Shown here: positions 41,386 through 50,435 of the stretch, piece after piece | How the letters are laid out: each line of letters begins with the position of its first letter | Numbering within the stretch: the stretch's first letter is position 1 | Source: Bog-473 sp963743785 | GTDB lineage: Bacteria > Actinomycetota > Acidimicrobiia > Acidimicrobiales > RAAP-2 | Direction of reading: 5' to 3' | DNA: 64,000 nucleotides | Assembly (NCBI GenBank): GCA_963743785.1 | Contig: CAVURD010000024.1 | Location: 62,001 to 126,000, forward strand | Notes under the pieces: generated by a model | What the model was told of the DNA's origin: nothing | What the model saw: the letters and a program-made list of their open reading frames with translations, nothing else | Databases searched by the model: none | Translations under genes and position numbers: made by a program

Positions 41386-41596
41386 CAGTCACCCACCCCA
41401 CGGATGGGGGGAGGGGAGACGACACGGGCAGGCAGGGCGATGAGCTTCACTCTCACGTCAAGCTACCGGTGCTCCCGGCCAGCCTCGACATCGGGTTGCC
41501 GGAGGTCGGCGAGCATGGGAGATTTTCGACGCACGCCGAATCGCCTCGCCACCTCGCCTGGCCCTGACCAACCCAACCCATCGGAGGAATACCCTC

Positions 41597-43006
41597 ATGA
41601 CAGATCCCCGGCTTATCCCCGAACCGACGATCTTCATTCTGTATGGCGGCACCGGAGATCTGGCCCACCGTTTGGTCCTCCCGGCCTTTTACCGTCTGGC
41701 CATCGCCGGTTTACTCCCTCAGGAGTGGCGCCTGGTGGGCAACGGACGTGGTGACGTGTCCCACGAGGACTTCCAGGAGCGGGTCCGAGAGAGCCTCGAA
41801 GAGTTCGGACCCAAACCGTCGGAGGGCCCCTGGGATGAGGTGCGGTCGCGGTTGCGCTTTGCCGGCGGGGGCTTTGACGCGAACGATCCCGGGAGCCTGC
41901 TTGAGGTCCTGGCCGAGGCGGAGCAGGAACTCGGAGGCACGCCCCAGCGGATCCACTATATGGCTGTCCCACCCGTGGCGTTTGGACCGCTGACGGAAGC
42001 AATCGGCGCGCACGGGCTGGTTGAGCGATCGCGGGTGGTCTACGAGAAGCCGTTTGGAACGTCCATGGAGTCCTTCCGGGACCTCGACCATGTGGCGCAC
42101 GCCACCTTTGAAGAGTCGCAGATCTACCGCATCGATCACTTCTTGGGGAAGGAAGCCACCCAGGACGTGCATGTGGTTCGGTTCGGGAATGGCCTGTTCG
42201 CCGGGGCATGGGATGCCTCCCATATCGACAATGTCCAGATTGACGTTCCTGAGACCTTGGACGTCGCCGGTCGGGCCGGTTTCTATGAGGCGACGGGTGC
42301 CATCCTCGACATGTTGGTCACCCACCTCTTTCAGTTGACGGCAGAAGTGGCCATGGAGCCACCACACTGCCTGGAGCCTGAATGTCTGGCCGACGCCCGC
42401 GAGAAGGTCATCGGGTGCTTCCGCCCGCTTACCCCCGATGACGTGGTCGTGGGCCAGTACGAGGGCTATCGGGCCATCGACAGCGTGCCGGATGACTCTC
42501 GCACCGAGACGTTCGTGGCCGCGAAAGTGTGGGTCGACAATGATCGGTGGAAGGGCGTCCCGTTTCTCCTGCGTACCGGCAAGTGTCTGCCCGAGAGCCA
42601 CCAGCGGGTCAGCGTGGTGTTCAAGGATCCGGTACCCGGTCTGGCCGGTCAGCCGGCCGCAGCGAGCGTGCTCGGTTTTGAGCTTTCCGGCGACGGGCGG
42701 ATCACCTTGACCTTGGTGGTCAAGGAGCCGGGACCAGCCCTGACCCTGAGTGCGGCCACCATCGCCTTGCCGTTGGGCACGGGCTTCCACACCCCGTCAC
42801 TCCCGGCGTACTCTCGCCTGCTCCACGATGTGTTGATCGGCGATCGCTCACTCTTCACCCGTCCCGACGGTTTGGAACACGTGTGGAAAGTGGCCGACGG
42901 GATATTGCACGACAAGCCCGAACCGATCATTTACCCGCGAGGATCCTGGGGTCCGGATGAAGCGAACGAGCTGGCGTTACCTCGGCATTGGCTGCTGTCC
43001 GAATAA
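41597..43006 (+). CDS. zwf: glucose-6-phosphate 1-dehydrogenase
   Basis: NADP-dependent enzyme of 469 residues catalysing the first step of the oxidative pentose phosphate pathway. GGTGDLAHR at 17-25 is the nucleotide-binding motif (GxxGDLxxR) and RIDHFLGKE at 178-186 the active-site peptide (RIDHYLGKE in most bacteria; Tyr replaced by Phe). VYEKPFGTS is the P-E-K-P-x-G block. The ATG at 41597 has GGAGGAA 8 bases upstream. Neither 6-phosphogluconolactonase, opcA nor gnd is adjacent, unlike the usual actinobacterial cluster, so this may be a stand-alone paralogue. Confidence 0.92.
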   Translation: MTDPRLIPEPTIFILYGGTGDLAHRLVLPAFYRLAIAGLLPQEWRLVGNGRGDVSHEDFQERVRESLEEFGPKPSEGPWDEVRSRLRFAGGGFDANDPGSLLEVLAEAEQELGGTPQRIHYMAVPPVAFGPLTEAIGAHGLVERSRVVYEKPFGTSMESFRDLDHVAHATFEESQIYRIDHFLGKEATQDVHVVRFGNGLFAGAWDASHIDNVQIDVPETLDVAGRAGFYEATGAILDMLVTHLFQLTAEVAMEPPHCLEPECLADAREKVIGCFRPLTPDDVVVGQYEGYRAIDSVPDDSRTETFVAAKVWVDNDRWKGVPFLLRTGKCLPESHQRVSVVFKDPVPGLAGQPAAASVLGFELSGDGRITLTLVVKEPGPALTLSAATIALPLGTGFHTPSLPAYSRLLHDVLIGDRSLFTRPDGLEHVWKVADGILHDKPEPIIYPRGSWGPDEANELALPRHWLLSE

Positions 43007-43132
43007 CGCGCAGGAGAATCGGTGACGATAGAGGGCGGCCGCCGAGACCGTGCGCGTCAGTGGGCGGAAACCACTCGGCCATTCCGCCCCGAGAGACCTA
43101 CGGAGAACGATCGCAAGACCCAGTGGAAGCAA

Positions 43133-43159
43133 GCGCGTTCGGCGAGATGCCGAACGCGC
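43133..43159. terminator. 11-bp perfect hairpin between convergent genes
   Basis: GCGCGTTCGGC-GAGAT-GCCGAACGCGC lies between the 3' ends of zwf and the glycosylphosphotransferase gene. The stem is perfect over 11 bp but there is no T-tract on either side. Position and strength make a bidirectional terminator likely. Confidence 0.6.
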
Positions 43160-43188
43160 AGGCGAGCGCGCCAAGGAATGGTCATGAT

Positions 43189-44736
43189 TCAGTACGCGCC
43201 AGTACCTCGGGCCATCGTCTTTGGGGTTTCCCACATGATCTTCAGGTCCCACCACATCGACCACGAGGCAACGTAGAGGTAGTCCAGCTGGGCGAGGTCT
43301 TCTCGAGTGAGGTCGTTGCGCCCGGAGACTTGCCATAGTCCGGTGATGCCCGGTCGCACTTCGAAACGGCGAGTTCCCCAGCCATCCACACCGGACTCAG
43401 CAGGGACAAAGGGCCGAGGACCTACGACCGACATGTGGCCCCGGAAGACGTTGATGAACTGAGGGATCTCATCGATCCCTGACTTGCGAAGGAAGGCCCC
43501 GAAGGGGGTGATCCGGCCCTGCTCGCTCGACTTGTCCCGTATTTCACGGAGCGGGCGATTGAGGTCCCCTACCAGCCCTTCCGGAGCGACGTTCCTGTCG
43601 GCCTCGGTGGCTACCCGCATTGAGCGAAATTTTGAAATGGTAAATGGATGTTGGTGCCGCCCCAATCGGTTCTGCTTGAAGAAGATCGGACCCGGTGAAC
43701 TGAGCTTCACCCCGACGGCAACGACCAGAAGAAGCGGAGATGTAACGAGCAAGACAATTGAGCTGATGCCAATATCGAATGCTCTTTTCATGGACCGATC
43801 CCATGCACTCATGTGGGGTCCGGCGAGCTCCAGAAAGGGTGTGCCGGACAGATCACTCATGCGAGATCGCCAGCTGACCAATTCGAAGTAGCGAGGCACC
43901 ATGGCCAGATGAACGGTGTCTTGGAGCCGACGGTAGGTATTCAAGGACTGCTCCGAAGCCTGTTCGGGGAATGCAACCAGAACGCGGTGAACCTCCAACT
44001 GGGGGCAGAGCAACGGCAGATCGCGCACACGCCCGACGGCCCCTTCTTCAACGACATCGCTGTCGACCACTCTCCCGACCAGTGTCATGCCCGAATCCTG
44101 GCGAACATTGGTCATGATCCGCTCAGCCAATTGTCCCGAACCCACGACGATCACTCTGGTCGTGGTGAGGGCATGGAGGAAATACCGCATCCCGATTCGG
44201 CCAAAAGTGATGACGACCACGGTGACGATCACGGCGAACACGAGTTGGGTTGCGTTTGCTTCCGTGCGATGAAACGTCACATGGAGCAGAGCGTCGACCG
44301 CGAGGGTAAGCACGCAACCAGCACCAACTCCAAAGGAGAGATCGCGGATCTCTAAGAAGGCACTGGGCTGCATCCGACGATGTGTCGAACGGTACATACC
44401 GCCGAGTGCGAGGGCCACCACGACAGAAATGGGAAAGAGGGAGTCAAGGGTGAAGTTCGACCAGAGCCGATGGATTGAGTTCGTTGGAACGGAGGAAATC
44501 TGGCTCAACAGGACGAGAGACAACGGGAGCGCGATGTAGCTACATAGGAAGTCTGTACTGACGTGTATACACATCAACCCCCTTTCGGTGATCGAACCGT
44601 GAGCAGAGGTCGCAATTGCGGAAGGTGAGGAACTGGGGTCGGCTTCATCGAGAGCGCCGGCAGAGCCATGAGGTGGGTCGGTCTCATGATCCGAGATCGA
44701 CTTCAGCTTGCCGAACTCTTGATCGAATATCCTCAT
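43189..44736 (-). CDS. exopolysaccharide polyprenyl glycosylphosphotransferase (WbaP/CpsE-like)
   Basis: Membrane enzyme of 515 residues that would start an exopolysaccharide by moving a sugar-1-phosphate onto undecaprenyl phosphate. There are four or five N-terminal helices, a Rossmann-like CoA-binding domain (TRVIVVGSGQLAERIMTNVRQ) and a C-terminal sugar-transferase domain. The last contains KRAFDIGISSIVLLVTSPLLL, FFKQNRLGRHQHPFTISKFRSM, GIDEIPQFINVFRGHMSVVGPRPF and RPGITGLWQVSGRNDLTREDLAQLDYLYVASWS. ATG 44736 starts the real protein; the frame to 45021 adds a non-conserved leader. No other polysaccharide gene is in sight, so it is an orphan. Its N-terminal half has visibly lower GC than its neighbours. 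Confidence 0.92.
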   Translation of the reverse strand: MRIFDQEFGKLKSISDHETDPPHGSAGALDEADPSSSPSAIATSAHGSITERGLMCIHVSTDFLCSYIALPLSLVLLSQISSVPTNSIHRLWSNFTLDSLFPISVVVALALGGMYRSTHRRMQPSAFLEIRDLSFGVGAGCVLTLAVDALLHVTFHRTEANATQLVFAVIVTVVVITFGRIGMRYFLHALTTTRVIVVGSGQLAERIMTNVRQDSGMTLVGRVVDSDVVEEGAVGRVRDLPLLCPQLEVHRVLVAFPEQASEQSLNTYRRLQDTVHLAMVPRYFELVSWRSRMSDLSGTPFLELAGPHMSAWDRSMKRAFDIGISSIVLLVTSPLLLVVAVGVKLSSPGPIFFKQNRLGRHQHPFTISKFRSMRVATEADRNVAPEGLVGDLNRPLREIRDKSSEQGRITPFGAFLRKSGIDEIPQFINVFRGHMSVVGPRPFVPAESGVDGWGTRRFEVRPGITGLWQVSGRNDLTREDLAQLDYLYVASWSMWWDLKIMWETPKTMARGTGAY

Positions 44737-44988
44737 CGAGATCCCCACCTTTGGGTGCGAAGGCCTGGATTGCTGGATCCACCGCCGCCCAACAACATAC
44801 GTAACAGCTGAGATCCGTCCGCCTGACGTCACCCTCCTCCCGATTTTGCCATATGCCGTTGACCTCTCACACCCCGGTCGAGCCATAGGCTCGTCTGCCG
44901 GTCGATTCGGCAGCTGACTGGTCGGCGGAACGAAGGTCGCCGCGGAAACACAGGATGTCTCGGTCCCGTCCTCCGGCGTGAGGACGTC

Positions 44989-45008
44989 CCCAATTCTGTT
45001 GAATTGGG
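44989..45008 (-). terminator. terminator-like hairpin after fabI
   Basis: CCCAATTC-TGTT-GAATTGGG is a perfect 8-bp stem beginning 9 bases after the fabI stop codon. The AT-rich middle of the stem stands out from the GC-rich background. A T-tract is missing. Confidence 0.55.
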
Positions 45009-45017
45009 AGGCCATCC

Positions 45018-45797
45018 TCAATTGACGGCGTGCACCCCACCGTCAACATGCAGGATTTCACCCGTCGTCATGGGCAGGAGGTCACTGAAGAGCGCGACAC
45101 ACCCGCGGGCGACCACATCGGAGTCGTGGACGTCCCAGCCGAGGGGGGCGCGATCGGCCCAGGTGTCTTCGAAGGCTGAGAAACCCGGAATCGATTTGGC
45201 CGCCATCGTCCTGATCGGCCCGGCAGCGACAAGATTGACGCGAATCCCGTCAGATCCCAGGTCGCGGGCCAGGTACCTGGTGAGTGACTCGAGAGCAGCC
45301 TTGGCGACGCCCATCCAGTCGTAAATAGGCCACGCCACCGTGGCATCGAAATCCAATCCGACGACCGATGCCCCACCGTGGCGCCCGGCATTGGTGAGGA
45401 GTGGTCTGAACGACTCAACGAGCGCCTTGAGCGAGTAGGCGGAAATGTTGAGCGCGACGGAAACGTCGTCCCAATTGGCCGAGAACATGCCGTTGCCCAG
45501 GCAATTCGGTGGCGCAAAGCCAATGGCGTGGAGCAGCCCGTCGAGCCGATCCCACCGGTCCGCGAGGGTGGCGCCCGCCGCGGCGAGTTGTTCGGGTGAG
45601 GTGACGTCGATCTCGAGCACATCTGGTTCGGCCGGAAGCTTGCGGGCGGTCCGCTTGGTAAGCGAGAGAGCACGGCCCGCTCCAGAAAGAACCACCTCAG
45701 CTCCTTCTTCTTGGGCCAACTTGGCCACGGCGAAGGCGAGGGAGGCGTCCGTGAGGACGCCGGTGATGAGGAGGCGTTTGCCAGTGAGAAGTCCCAT
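45018..45797 (-). CDS. fabI: enoyl-ACP reductase (NADH), InhA-type
   Basis: SDR-type enoyl-ACP reductase of 259 residues that completes each elongation round of type II fatty acid synthesis. MGLLTGKRLLITGVLTDASLAFAVAKLAQEEGAEVVLSG is the typical FabI/InhA start (GxxxxxSxA instead of GxGxxG). LLHAIGFAPP is the conserved AIG block. The catalytic pair is YDWMGVAK (Tyr-x6-Lys) at about 158-165, and GIRVNLVAAGPIRTMAAKSIPGF follows. This is the target of isoniazid and triclosan in relatives. It is divergent from the F420 reductase gene with 31 bases between the starts. Confidence 0.94.
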   Translation of the reverse strand: MGLLTGKRLLITGVLTDASLAFAVAKLAQEEGAEVVLSGAGRALSLTKRTARKLPAEPDVLEIDVTSPEQLAAAGATLADRWDRLDGLLHAIGFAPPNCLGNGMFSANWDDVSVALNISAYSLKALVESFRPLLTNAGRHGGASVVGLDFDATVAWPIYDWMGVAKAALESLTRYLARDLGSDGIRVNLVAAGPIRTMAAKSIPGFSAFEDTWADRAPLGWDVHDSDVVARGCVALFSDLLPMTTGEILHVDGGVHAVN

Positions 45798-45828
45798 GTG
45801 GTTCGCGAGGTTATGCGACAGTGGGGGC

Positions 45829-46479
45829 ATGCACGTGGGGATACTTGGCGGAACAGGTCCAGCTGGCCGGGGCCTGGCCGTTCGATTGGCGGCGTCGGGA
45901 GTTGAGGTCACCGTGGGATCTCGTGAGCCGGAGAGGGCATCTCGAGCGGCCCGGGAGGTCGTAGCTCGCTGGCCCGGTCGTACCTTGGACATGGACGGGG
46001 CCGCCAATGAAGGAGCGGCCAGGGCGGACGTGATTGTGGTGGCCACCCCGTGGGACAGCGCCATTCCGACCGTCGGGCCATTGCGGGACCTCTTGGCCGG
46101 CAAGGTTGTCATCTCGATGGCTAACGCATTGGCCAAGGAGGGTCGAGAGATGCTGGCGCTGATCCCACCGCGCGGGTCGGTGGCCGCCACAGTGCAGGCT
46201 GCACTGCCGGGATCGCTGGTGGCCGCGGCGTTTCATCATTTGCCAGCTTCGGAAATGGAAGATCTTGATTCGGGCTTGGAGGCAGACGTGTTGGTGTGTT
46301 CGGACCACGCCGAAGCCACGGGGGTTGCCATGGGGCTGATTGACGCCATGCCCGGACTCAGGCCGCTCGACACGGGGACGTTGAGCCAGGCGGCCGCCAT
46401 CGAGGCCTTTACGGCGGTCTGCATCACGCTCAACATCCGATACAAGGTGCACTCGACGCTGCAGATGGCTGGGATGTAG
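45829..46479 (+). CDS. F420-dependent NADP oxidoreductase (NPDG-type)
   Basis: Protein of 216 residues transferring hydride between coenzyme F420 and NADP. The N-terminal MHVGILGGTGPAGRGLAVRLAASGVEVTVGSREPERA is the hallmark of the NADPH-dependent F420 reductase family (GGTGxxGxGLA and SRxxERA). Other landmarks are ADVIVVATPWDSAIPTV, VVISMANALA, LPGSLVAAAFHHLPA and a C-terminal LSQAAAIEAFTAVCITLNIRYKVHSTL. It implies the organism makes F420. The mshC-like gene follows after 2 bases, so the two are probably co-transcribed. Confidence 0.9.
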   Translation: MHVGILGGTGPAGRGLAVRLAASGVEVTVGSREPERASRAAREVVARWPGRTLDMDGAANEGAARADVIVVATPWDSAIPTVGPLRDLLAGKVVISMANALAKEGREMLALIPPRGSVAATVQAALPGSLVAAAFHHLPASEMEDLDSGLEADVLVCSDHAEATGVAMGLIDAMPGLRPLDTGTLSQAAAIEAFTAVCITLNIRYKVHSTLQMAGM

Positions 46480-46481
46480 GG

Positions 46482-47603
46482 ATGGAATTGTTCGACACGG
46501 CGAGACGGTCGGTCGTGCCTTTTTCGCCCGGCCCATTGGTCACGATGTACTCCTGTGGAATCACCCCCTACGACTCTGCTCACCTGGGTCACGCTGCCGT
46601 TTACTTGTACTTCGACATGCTGCAGCGGCGTTTGCAGGATGCCGGACACGTGGCGCGGTGCGTGCGCAATGTCACCGATATAGACGACGACATCTTGCGC
46701 AAGTCCCGGGAAATGGGAGTCCACTATTTGGATTTGGCGGCCGAGGAGATGGCGCGGTTCGACGCCGAAATGGGCATGCTGAACCTACTGCCGGTGTACT
46801 CCGAGCCACGTGCGACATCCGCCATATCTGAAATTCTGTCGTTGGTGGGAGTTGCGTTGGATAAGGGACACGCCTACGAGTCGGGCGGCGCGGTCTATTT
46901 CGATGTGACCAGCTTTCCTGAGTTCGGTCGGATCAGCGGTTACGGACGGTCTGACATGTTGCGCCTGGCGGCAGAACACGGCGGGAATCCCGATGATCCT
47001 CGGAAGCGGAATCCGTTGGACTTCGTCCTTTGGCAGCCATCCTTGTCTGATGAGCCCGCGTGGGAATCGAGATGGGGACCCGGTCGTCCGGGCTGGCATA
47101 TTGAGTGTTCCGCGTTGGCGTTGCGCGAACTAGGCGAGACGATCGATATCCACGGCGGGGGACGCGACCTGGTCTTTCCCCACCATGAATGCGAGGCAGC
47201 CCAGTCCGAATCGGTGACCGGTAGACCGTTCGTCCGGTTGTGGTTCCACGTCGGTTTGGTCGGCCTCGGCGGCACCAAAATGTCCAAGTCTCTCGGGAAT
47301 CTGGTCTTCGTGGGCGATCTCTGCAACGACTGGGAGTCACCTGCTGTTCGCCTGGCCTTGTTGGCCCATCATTACCGGGGGGACTGGGACTGGGAAACGG
47401 GGGCGGACATGCCGCCGGCGGCGGCCCGATTGGCGCTGTGGCGAAGCGCCTCGGAGGGCGCGGGGGATGCTGGCCTGGCCCAGGTGCGAGCCGCGCTTGA
47501 TTCTGATCTCGATACTCCTGGAGCGCTGGCCGCGCTGGATGCTGCCGCCAACTCCGGGCAATCGGTGGCCCTTGGCGCGGATTTGCTGGGCGTGATGCTG
47601 TAG
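46482..47603 (+). CDS. mshC: MshC: cysteine ligase of mycothiol biosynthesis
   Basis: Class I aminoacyl-tRNA-synthetase-like ligase of 373 residues that joins cysteine to glucosaminyl-inositol, the third step of mycothiol synthesis. Zn ligands are Cys25 in MYSCGITPYD, Cys in GWHIECSAL and His in PHHECE. The HIGH-like motif is HLGH at 34-37 and KMSKS is at 266-270. The MYxCGITPYD form separates MshC from cysteinyl-tRNA synthetase, which has CGPTVYD. It is shorter than CysS at its C-terminus (lacks the anticodon domain), as expected for MshC. ATG 46482 lies 2 bases after the F420 reductase stop. Acts in the cytoplasm. Confidence 0.88.
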   Translation: MELFDTARRSVVPFSPGPLVTMYSCGITPYDSAHLGHAAVYLYFDMLQRRLQDAGHVARCVRNVTDIDDDILRKSREMGVHYLDLAAEEMARFDAEMGMLNLLPVYSEPRATSAISEILSLVGVALDKGHAYESGGAVYFDVTSFPEFGRISGYGRSDMLRLAAEHGGNPDDPRKRNPLDFVLWQPSLSDEPAWESRWGPGRPGWHIECSALALRELGETIDIHGGGRDLVFPHHECEAAQSESVTGRPFVRLWFHVGLVGLGGTKMSKSLGNLVFVGDLCNDWESPAVRLALLAHHYRGDWDWETGADMPPAAARLALWRSASEGAGDAGLAQVRAALDSDLDTPGALAALDAAANSGQSVALGADLLGVML

Positions 47604-47812
47604 ACACGGGAGAGTCTCGACGGAGAGGCCGGACCACTATCAACTGTCAAGCGGATCAGCGGTCGATCTGTACAACCGATCCATCCGTCGGTCCGTGACC
47701 CTTAGAGACCACCTGGGCCCGGTCCGGCAATGGTGACGGGCCCAGCGGCCGTGAATTCGCGATCAGGGCGACATCTCGGCCAATGGGGTCCTAAGGGGCG
47801 ATGGCGGTCCAG

Positions 47813-47818
47813 TACCCT
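47813..47818 (+). promoter_or_regulatory. candidate -10 box of the thrS gene
   Basis: TACCCT fits TANNNT about 55 bases before the thrS start. The 269-base gap before thrS shows no T-box signature (no AGGGTGGNACCGCG-type sequence). Weak evidence. Confidence 0.25.
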
Positions 47819-47872
47819 TGAGCCACGTTCCGGCGAGGAGCAATCCCCCGGCTGAGCAGGAGAGGGTGAACA

Positions 47873-49873
47873 ATGGCAGGCGATATTTCGGTACGGCTTC
47901 CCGACGGATCGAACCGGGAGCTGGCCGAAGGAACGACCGCCGCTGACCTCGCCCTGGCCATTGGCCCCCGTCTCGCCAAGGCGGCCGTGGTGGCCACGGT
48001 AGATGGTCAGGAGGTTGACCTGAGTACCCCACTCGCCGATGGGGACGAAGTCGCCATCATCACGGGGGACACCGACGCTGGTCGTGAGGTCCTCCGGCAC
48101 TCCACCGCGCACGTGCTGGCGCAGGCCGTGCTCCGCCTCTGGCCCGGGGCCAAATATGCGATCGGACCAGTGATTGAGAACGGGTTCTACTACGACTTCG
48201 AGCTGCCGGACGGGGCTCGATTCAGTGACGATGACCTGGATCGCGTCGAGGCGGAAATGCGATCGATCATGGCGGAGGACCAACCCTTCATCCGGCAAGA
48301 GCATGCCATCGATGAAGGGTTGGAAATCTTCGCCGATCAGCCATTCAAGCGCGAGATAATTGAAGCAGTCGAAGCCGGCGCCGATGAGGTCGACGCCGGG
48401 GGTTCGCTGGTCAGCACCTACTGGAACAGCGATTCGTTCACGGATCTGTGCCGAGGCCCGCATGTGCCTTCGACCTCCAGGCTGGGTCATTTCAAACTCA
48501 TGCGAGTAGCCGGGGCCTATTGGCGCGGCGATGAAAAGAAGGAGCAGCTCCAACGCATTTACGGGACAGCCTGGGAATCCGCCAAGGCCTTGGCCGCCTA
48601 TCTGCACCAACTGGAGGAAGCCGAGAGGCGTGATCATCGCAAATTGGGGGCCGAGCTCGATCTCTTCAGCTTTCCCGATGAGATTGGTCCGGGACTGGCC
48701 ATCTTCCACCCCAAGGGCGGCACCATTCGCCGACTAATGGAGGACTACTCCCGGCAGCGTCACGTGGAATCCGGCTACGAATTCGTGAACTCGCCCCACA
48801 TCACCAAGAGTCAGCTCTTCGAGATTTCGGGCCACCTCGATTGGTTTGCCGACAGCATGTACCCGCCCATGGAGCTCGACGGGGGCATCGACTACTACCT
48901 CAAGCCGATGAATTGCCCGTTCCACATCCTGGTCTTCAAGAGCCGACAGCGGTCGTACCGAGAACTGCCTCTTCGCTTGTTCGAATTCGGCACGGTGTAC
49001 CGCTACGAGAAGTCCGGCGTGGTGCACGGACTGACTCGCGTCCGGGGGATGACCCAGGACGACGCCCACATCTTCTGCACCCGCGAGGACATGCGCGGCG
49101 AATTGATCCGGACCCTGCACTTTGTCCTCGACTTGCTGCGGGACTTCGGACTGAACGATTTCTATCTCGAGCTTTCGACCAAGCCTCCGGGTAAGGGTGT
49201 GGGGTCGGATGAGGATTGGGCGGTGGCGACGGAGGCACTGCGCTCCACCGCCACCGAAATCGGGCTTGACTTGGTGATGGACGAGGGCGGCGGTGCCTTC
49301 TACGGTCCCAAGATCTCAGTCCAGGCCCAAGACGCCATTGGTCGGACCTGGCAGATGTCTACCGTGCAACTGGACTTTCAGCTACCCGAGCGCTTCGAGC
49401 TCGAGTACGTCGGCGCTGACAACGGGCGGCATCGGCCGATCATGATCCACCGGGCACTGTTCGGTTCGGTAGAGCGCTTTCTGGCCGTCCTGATCGAGCA
49501 CTATGCGGGGGCCCTACCGACCTGGCTCTCTCCCGAACAGGTGCGCGTGATACCGGTGACCGACGCCCACGCCGATTACGCCCGATCGGTGGTCGACGTC
49601 TGTGGGGCGGCCGGCTTGCGGGCCACCCTCGACATGACCGGCGAGAAGATGGGCGCGCTGATCCGCCGGGCCAAGATGGCCAAATTGCCCTACGTGCTGG
49701 TGGTCGGCGATGACGACGTCAAGAACGGCACGGTCGGGGTCAACCGGCGGGGCTCCACGGACAACAGGCCGGAGCGGGGCGTCGACCTGACCGACTTCGT
49801 GGCGGAGGTGGTGGAGGAAGTGGTCCGGAAAGGCTCACCTGAAGACAACGCAGGCGGGAACGCGGACGCGTGA
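47873..49873 (+). CDS. thrS: threonyl-tRNA synthetase
   Basis: Class II synthetase of 666 residues charging tRNA-Thr. Domains in order: TGS at 1-62 (ISVRLPDGSNRELAEGTTAADLA), the editing/SAD domain with HSTAHVLAQAV, ENGFYYDFELPDG and TDLCRGPHVPST, then the catalytic core. The core has ITKSQLFEISGHLDWFADSMYPPM and MNCPFHILVFKSRQRSYRELP, whose CPFH includes the zinc-binding cysteine. FEFGTVYRYEKSGVVHGLTRVRGMTQDDAHIF (motif 2) and PTWLSPEQVRVIPV opening the anticodon domain complete it. ATG 47873 has AGGAGAGGG 8 bases upstream. The HIT gene overlaps its stop. Confidence 0.97.
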   Translation: MAGDISVRLPDGSNRELAEGTTAADLALAIGPRLAKAAVVATVDGQEVDLSTPLADGDEVAIITGDTDAGREVLRHSTAHVLAQAVLRLWPGAKYAIGPVIENGFYYDFELPDGARFSDDDLDRVEAEMRSIMAEDQPFIRQEHAIDEGLEIFADQPFKREIIEAVEAGADEVDAGGSLVSTYWNSDSFTDLCRGPHVPSTSRLGHFKLMRVAGAYWRGDEKKEQLQRIYGTAWESAKALAAYLHQLEEAERRDHRKLGAELDLFSFPDEIGPGLAIFHPKGGTIRRLMEDYSRQRHVESGYEFVNSPHITKSQLFEISGHLDWFADSMYPPMELDGGIDYYLKPMNCPFHILVFKSRQRSYRELPLRLFEFGTVYRYEKSGVVHGLTRVRGMTQDDAHIFCTREDMRGELIRTLHFVLDLLRDFGLNDFYLELSTKPPGKGVGSDEDWAVATEALRSTATEIGLDLVMDEGGGAFYGPKISVQAQDAIGRTWQMSTVQLDFQLPERFELEYVGADNGRHRPIMIHRALFGSVERFLAVLIEHYAGALPTWLSPEQVRVIPVTDAHADYARSVVDVCGAAGLRATLDMTGEKMGALIRRAKMAKLPYVLVVGDDDVKNGTVGVNRRGSTDNRPERGVDLTDFVAEVVEEVVRKGSPEDNAGGNADA

Positions 49874-50403
49874 ATCTGGGGCACCTCTGGGCCGGATGGC
49901 GCAGCGACTACATCGAGGACGCGACCGCTCGCCACCGAGCGGAGGGAACAAGCGATGACGCCTCGCGGTGCGTGTTCTGTCGCCTCGCCCAGAGTGGTCC
50001 GCCGTCGGTCGAGAATCTTGTCGTCTGGAGAGGTGAATGGTCGTTTATCGTGCTGAACGCCTATCCCTACGCCAGTGGGCACGTCTTGGTCCTTCCGCTA
50101 CGTCATGTCGGTAGCTTGGAGGCCTTGACCGAACTCGAATCCGCCGAGGTGTGGGCCACCACCCGTCGAGCGGCGAGAGCCATCGAGGCTGCGTATGAAC
50201 CTGACGGGATGAATATTGGTGCGAACCTGGGCCGCGCCAGTGGGGCCGGGATCCCGGCTCATCTCCATCTTCACGTGCTGCCGCGTTGGTCGGGGGATAC
50301 CAATTTCATGACGTCTATTGCCGGCACGCGGGTTTTGCCGGAGACACTGCAGGGGGTCTGGAAGAAACTGACCGATGCTTGGGTGACCCGCCCGGCCGAC
50401 TGA
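49870..50403 (+). CDS. HIT-domain protein (AP4A phosphorylase-like)
   Basis: Histidine-triad nucleotide-binding protein of 177 residues. The triad is HLHLHVLPRW and a zinc site starts with CVFC near 36-39. YPYASGHVLVLPLRHV is the conserved middle strand. The family member next to thrS in mycobacteria (Rv2613c) is a diadenosine tetraphosphate phosphorylase, so cleavage of Ap4A to ATP/ADP is the likely reaction. Ap4A is a by-product of aminoacyl-tRNA synthetases, which makes the pairing sensible. GTG 49870 overlaps the thrS stop as GTGA. Confidence 0.9.
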   Translation: MNLGHLWAGWRSDYIEDATARHRAEGTSDDASRCVFCRLAQSGPPSVENLVVWRGEWSFIVLNAYPYASGHVLVLPLRHVGSLEALTELESAEVWATTRRAARAIEAAYEPDGMNIGANLGRASGAGIPAHLHLHVLPRWSGDTNFMTSIAGTRVLPETLQGVWKKLTDAWVTRPAD

Positions 50404-50435
50404 GGTCGGGTTAGCCTCGGGCGGGAGGTGTCTAC

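Noticed and set aside
46482..47603. Cysteinyl-tRNA synthetase
   Set aside because: CGITPYD instead of CGPTVYD and the missing C-terminal anticodon region favour MshC.
47604..47872. T-box leader before thrS
   Set aside because: No T-box consensus or terminator/antiterminator pair could be found in the gap.
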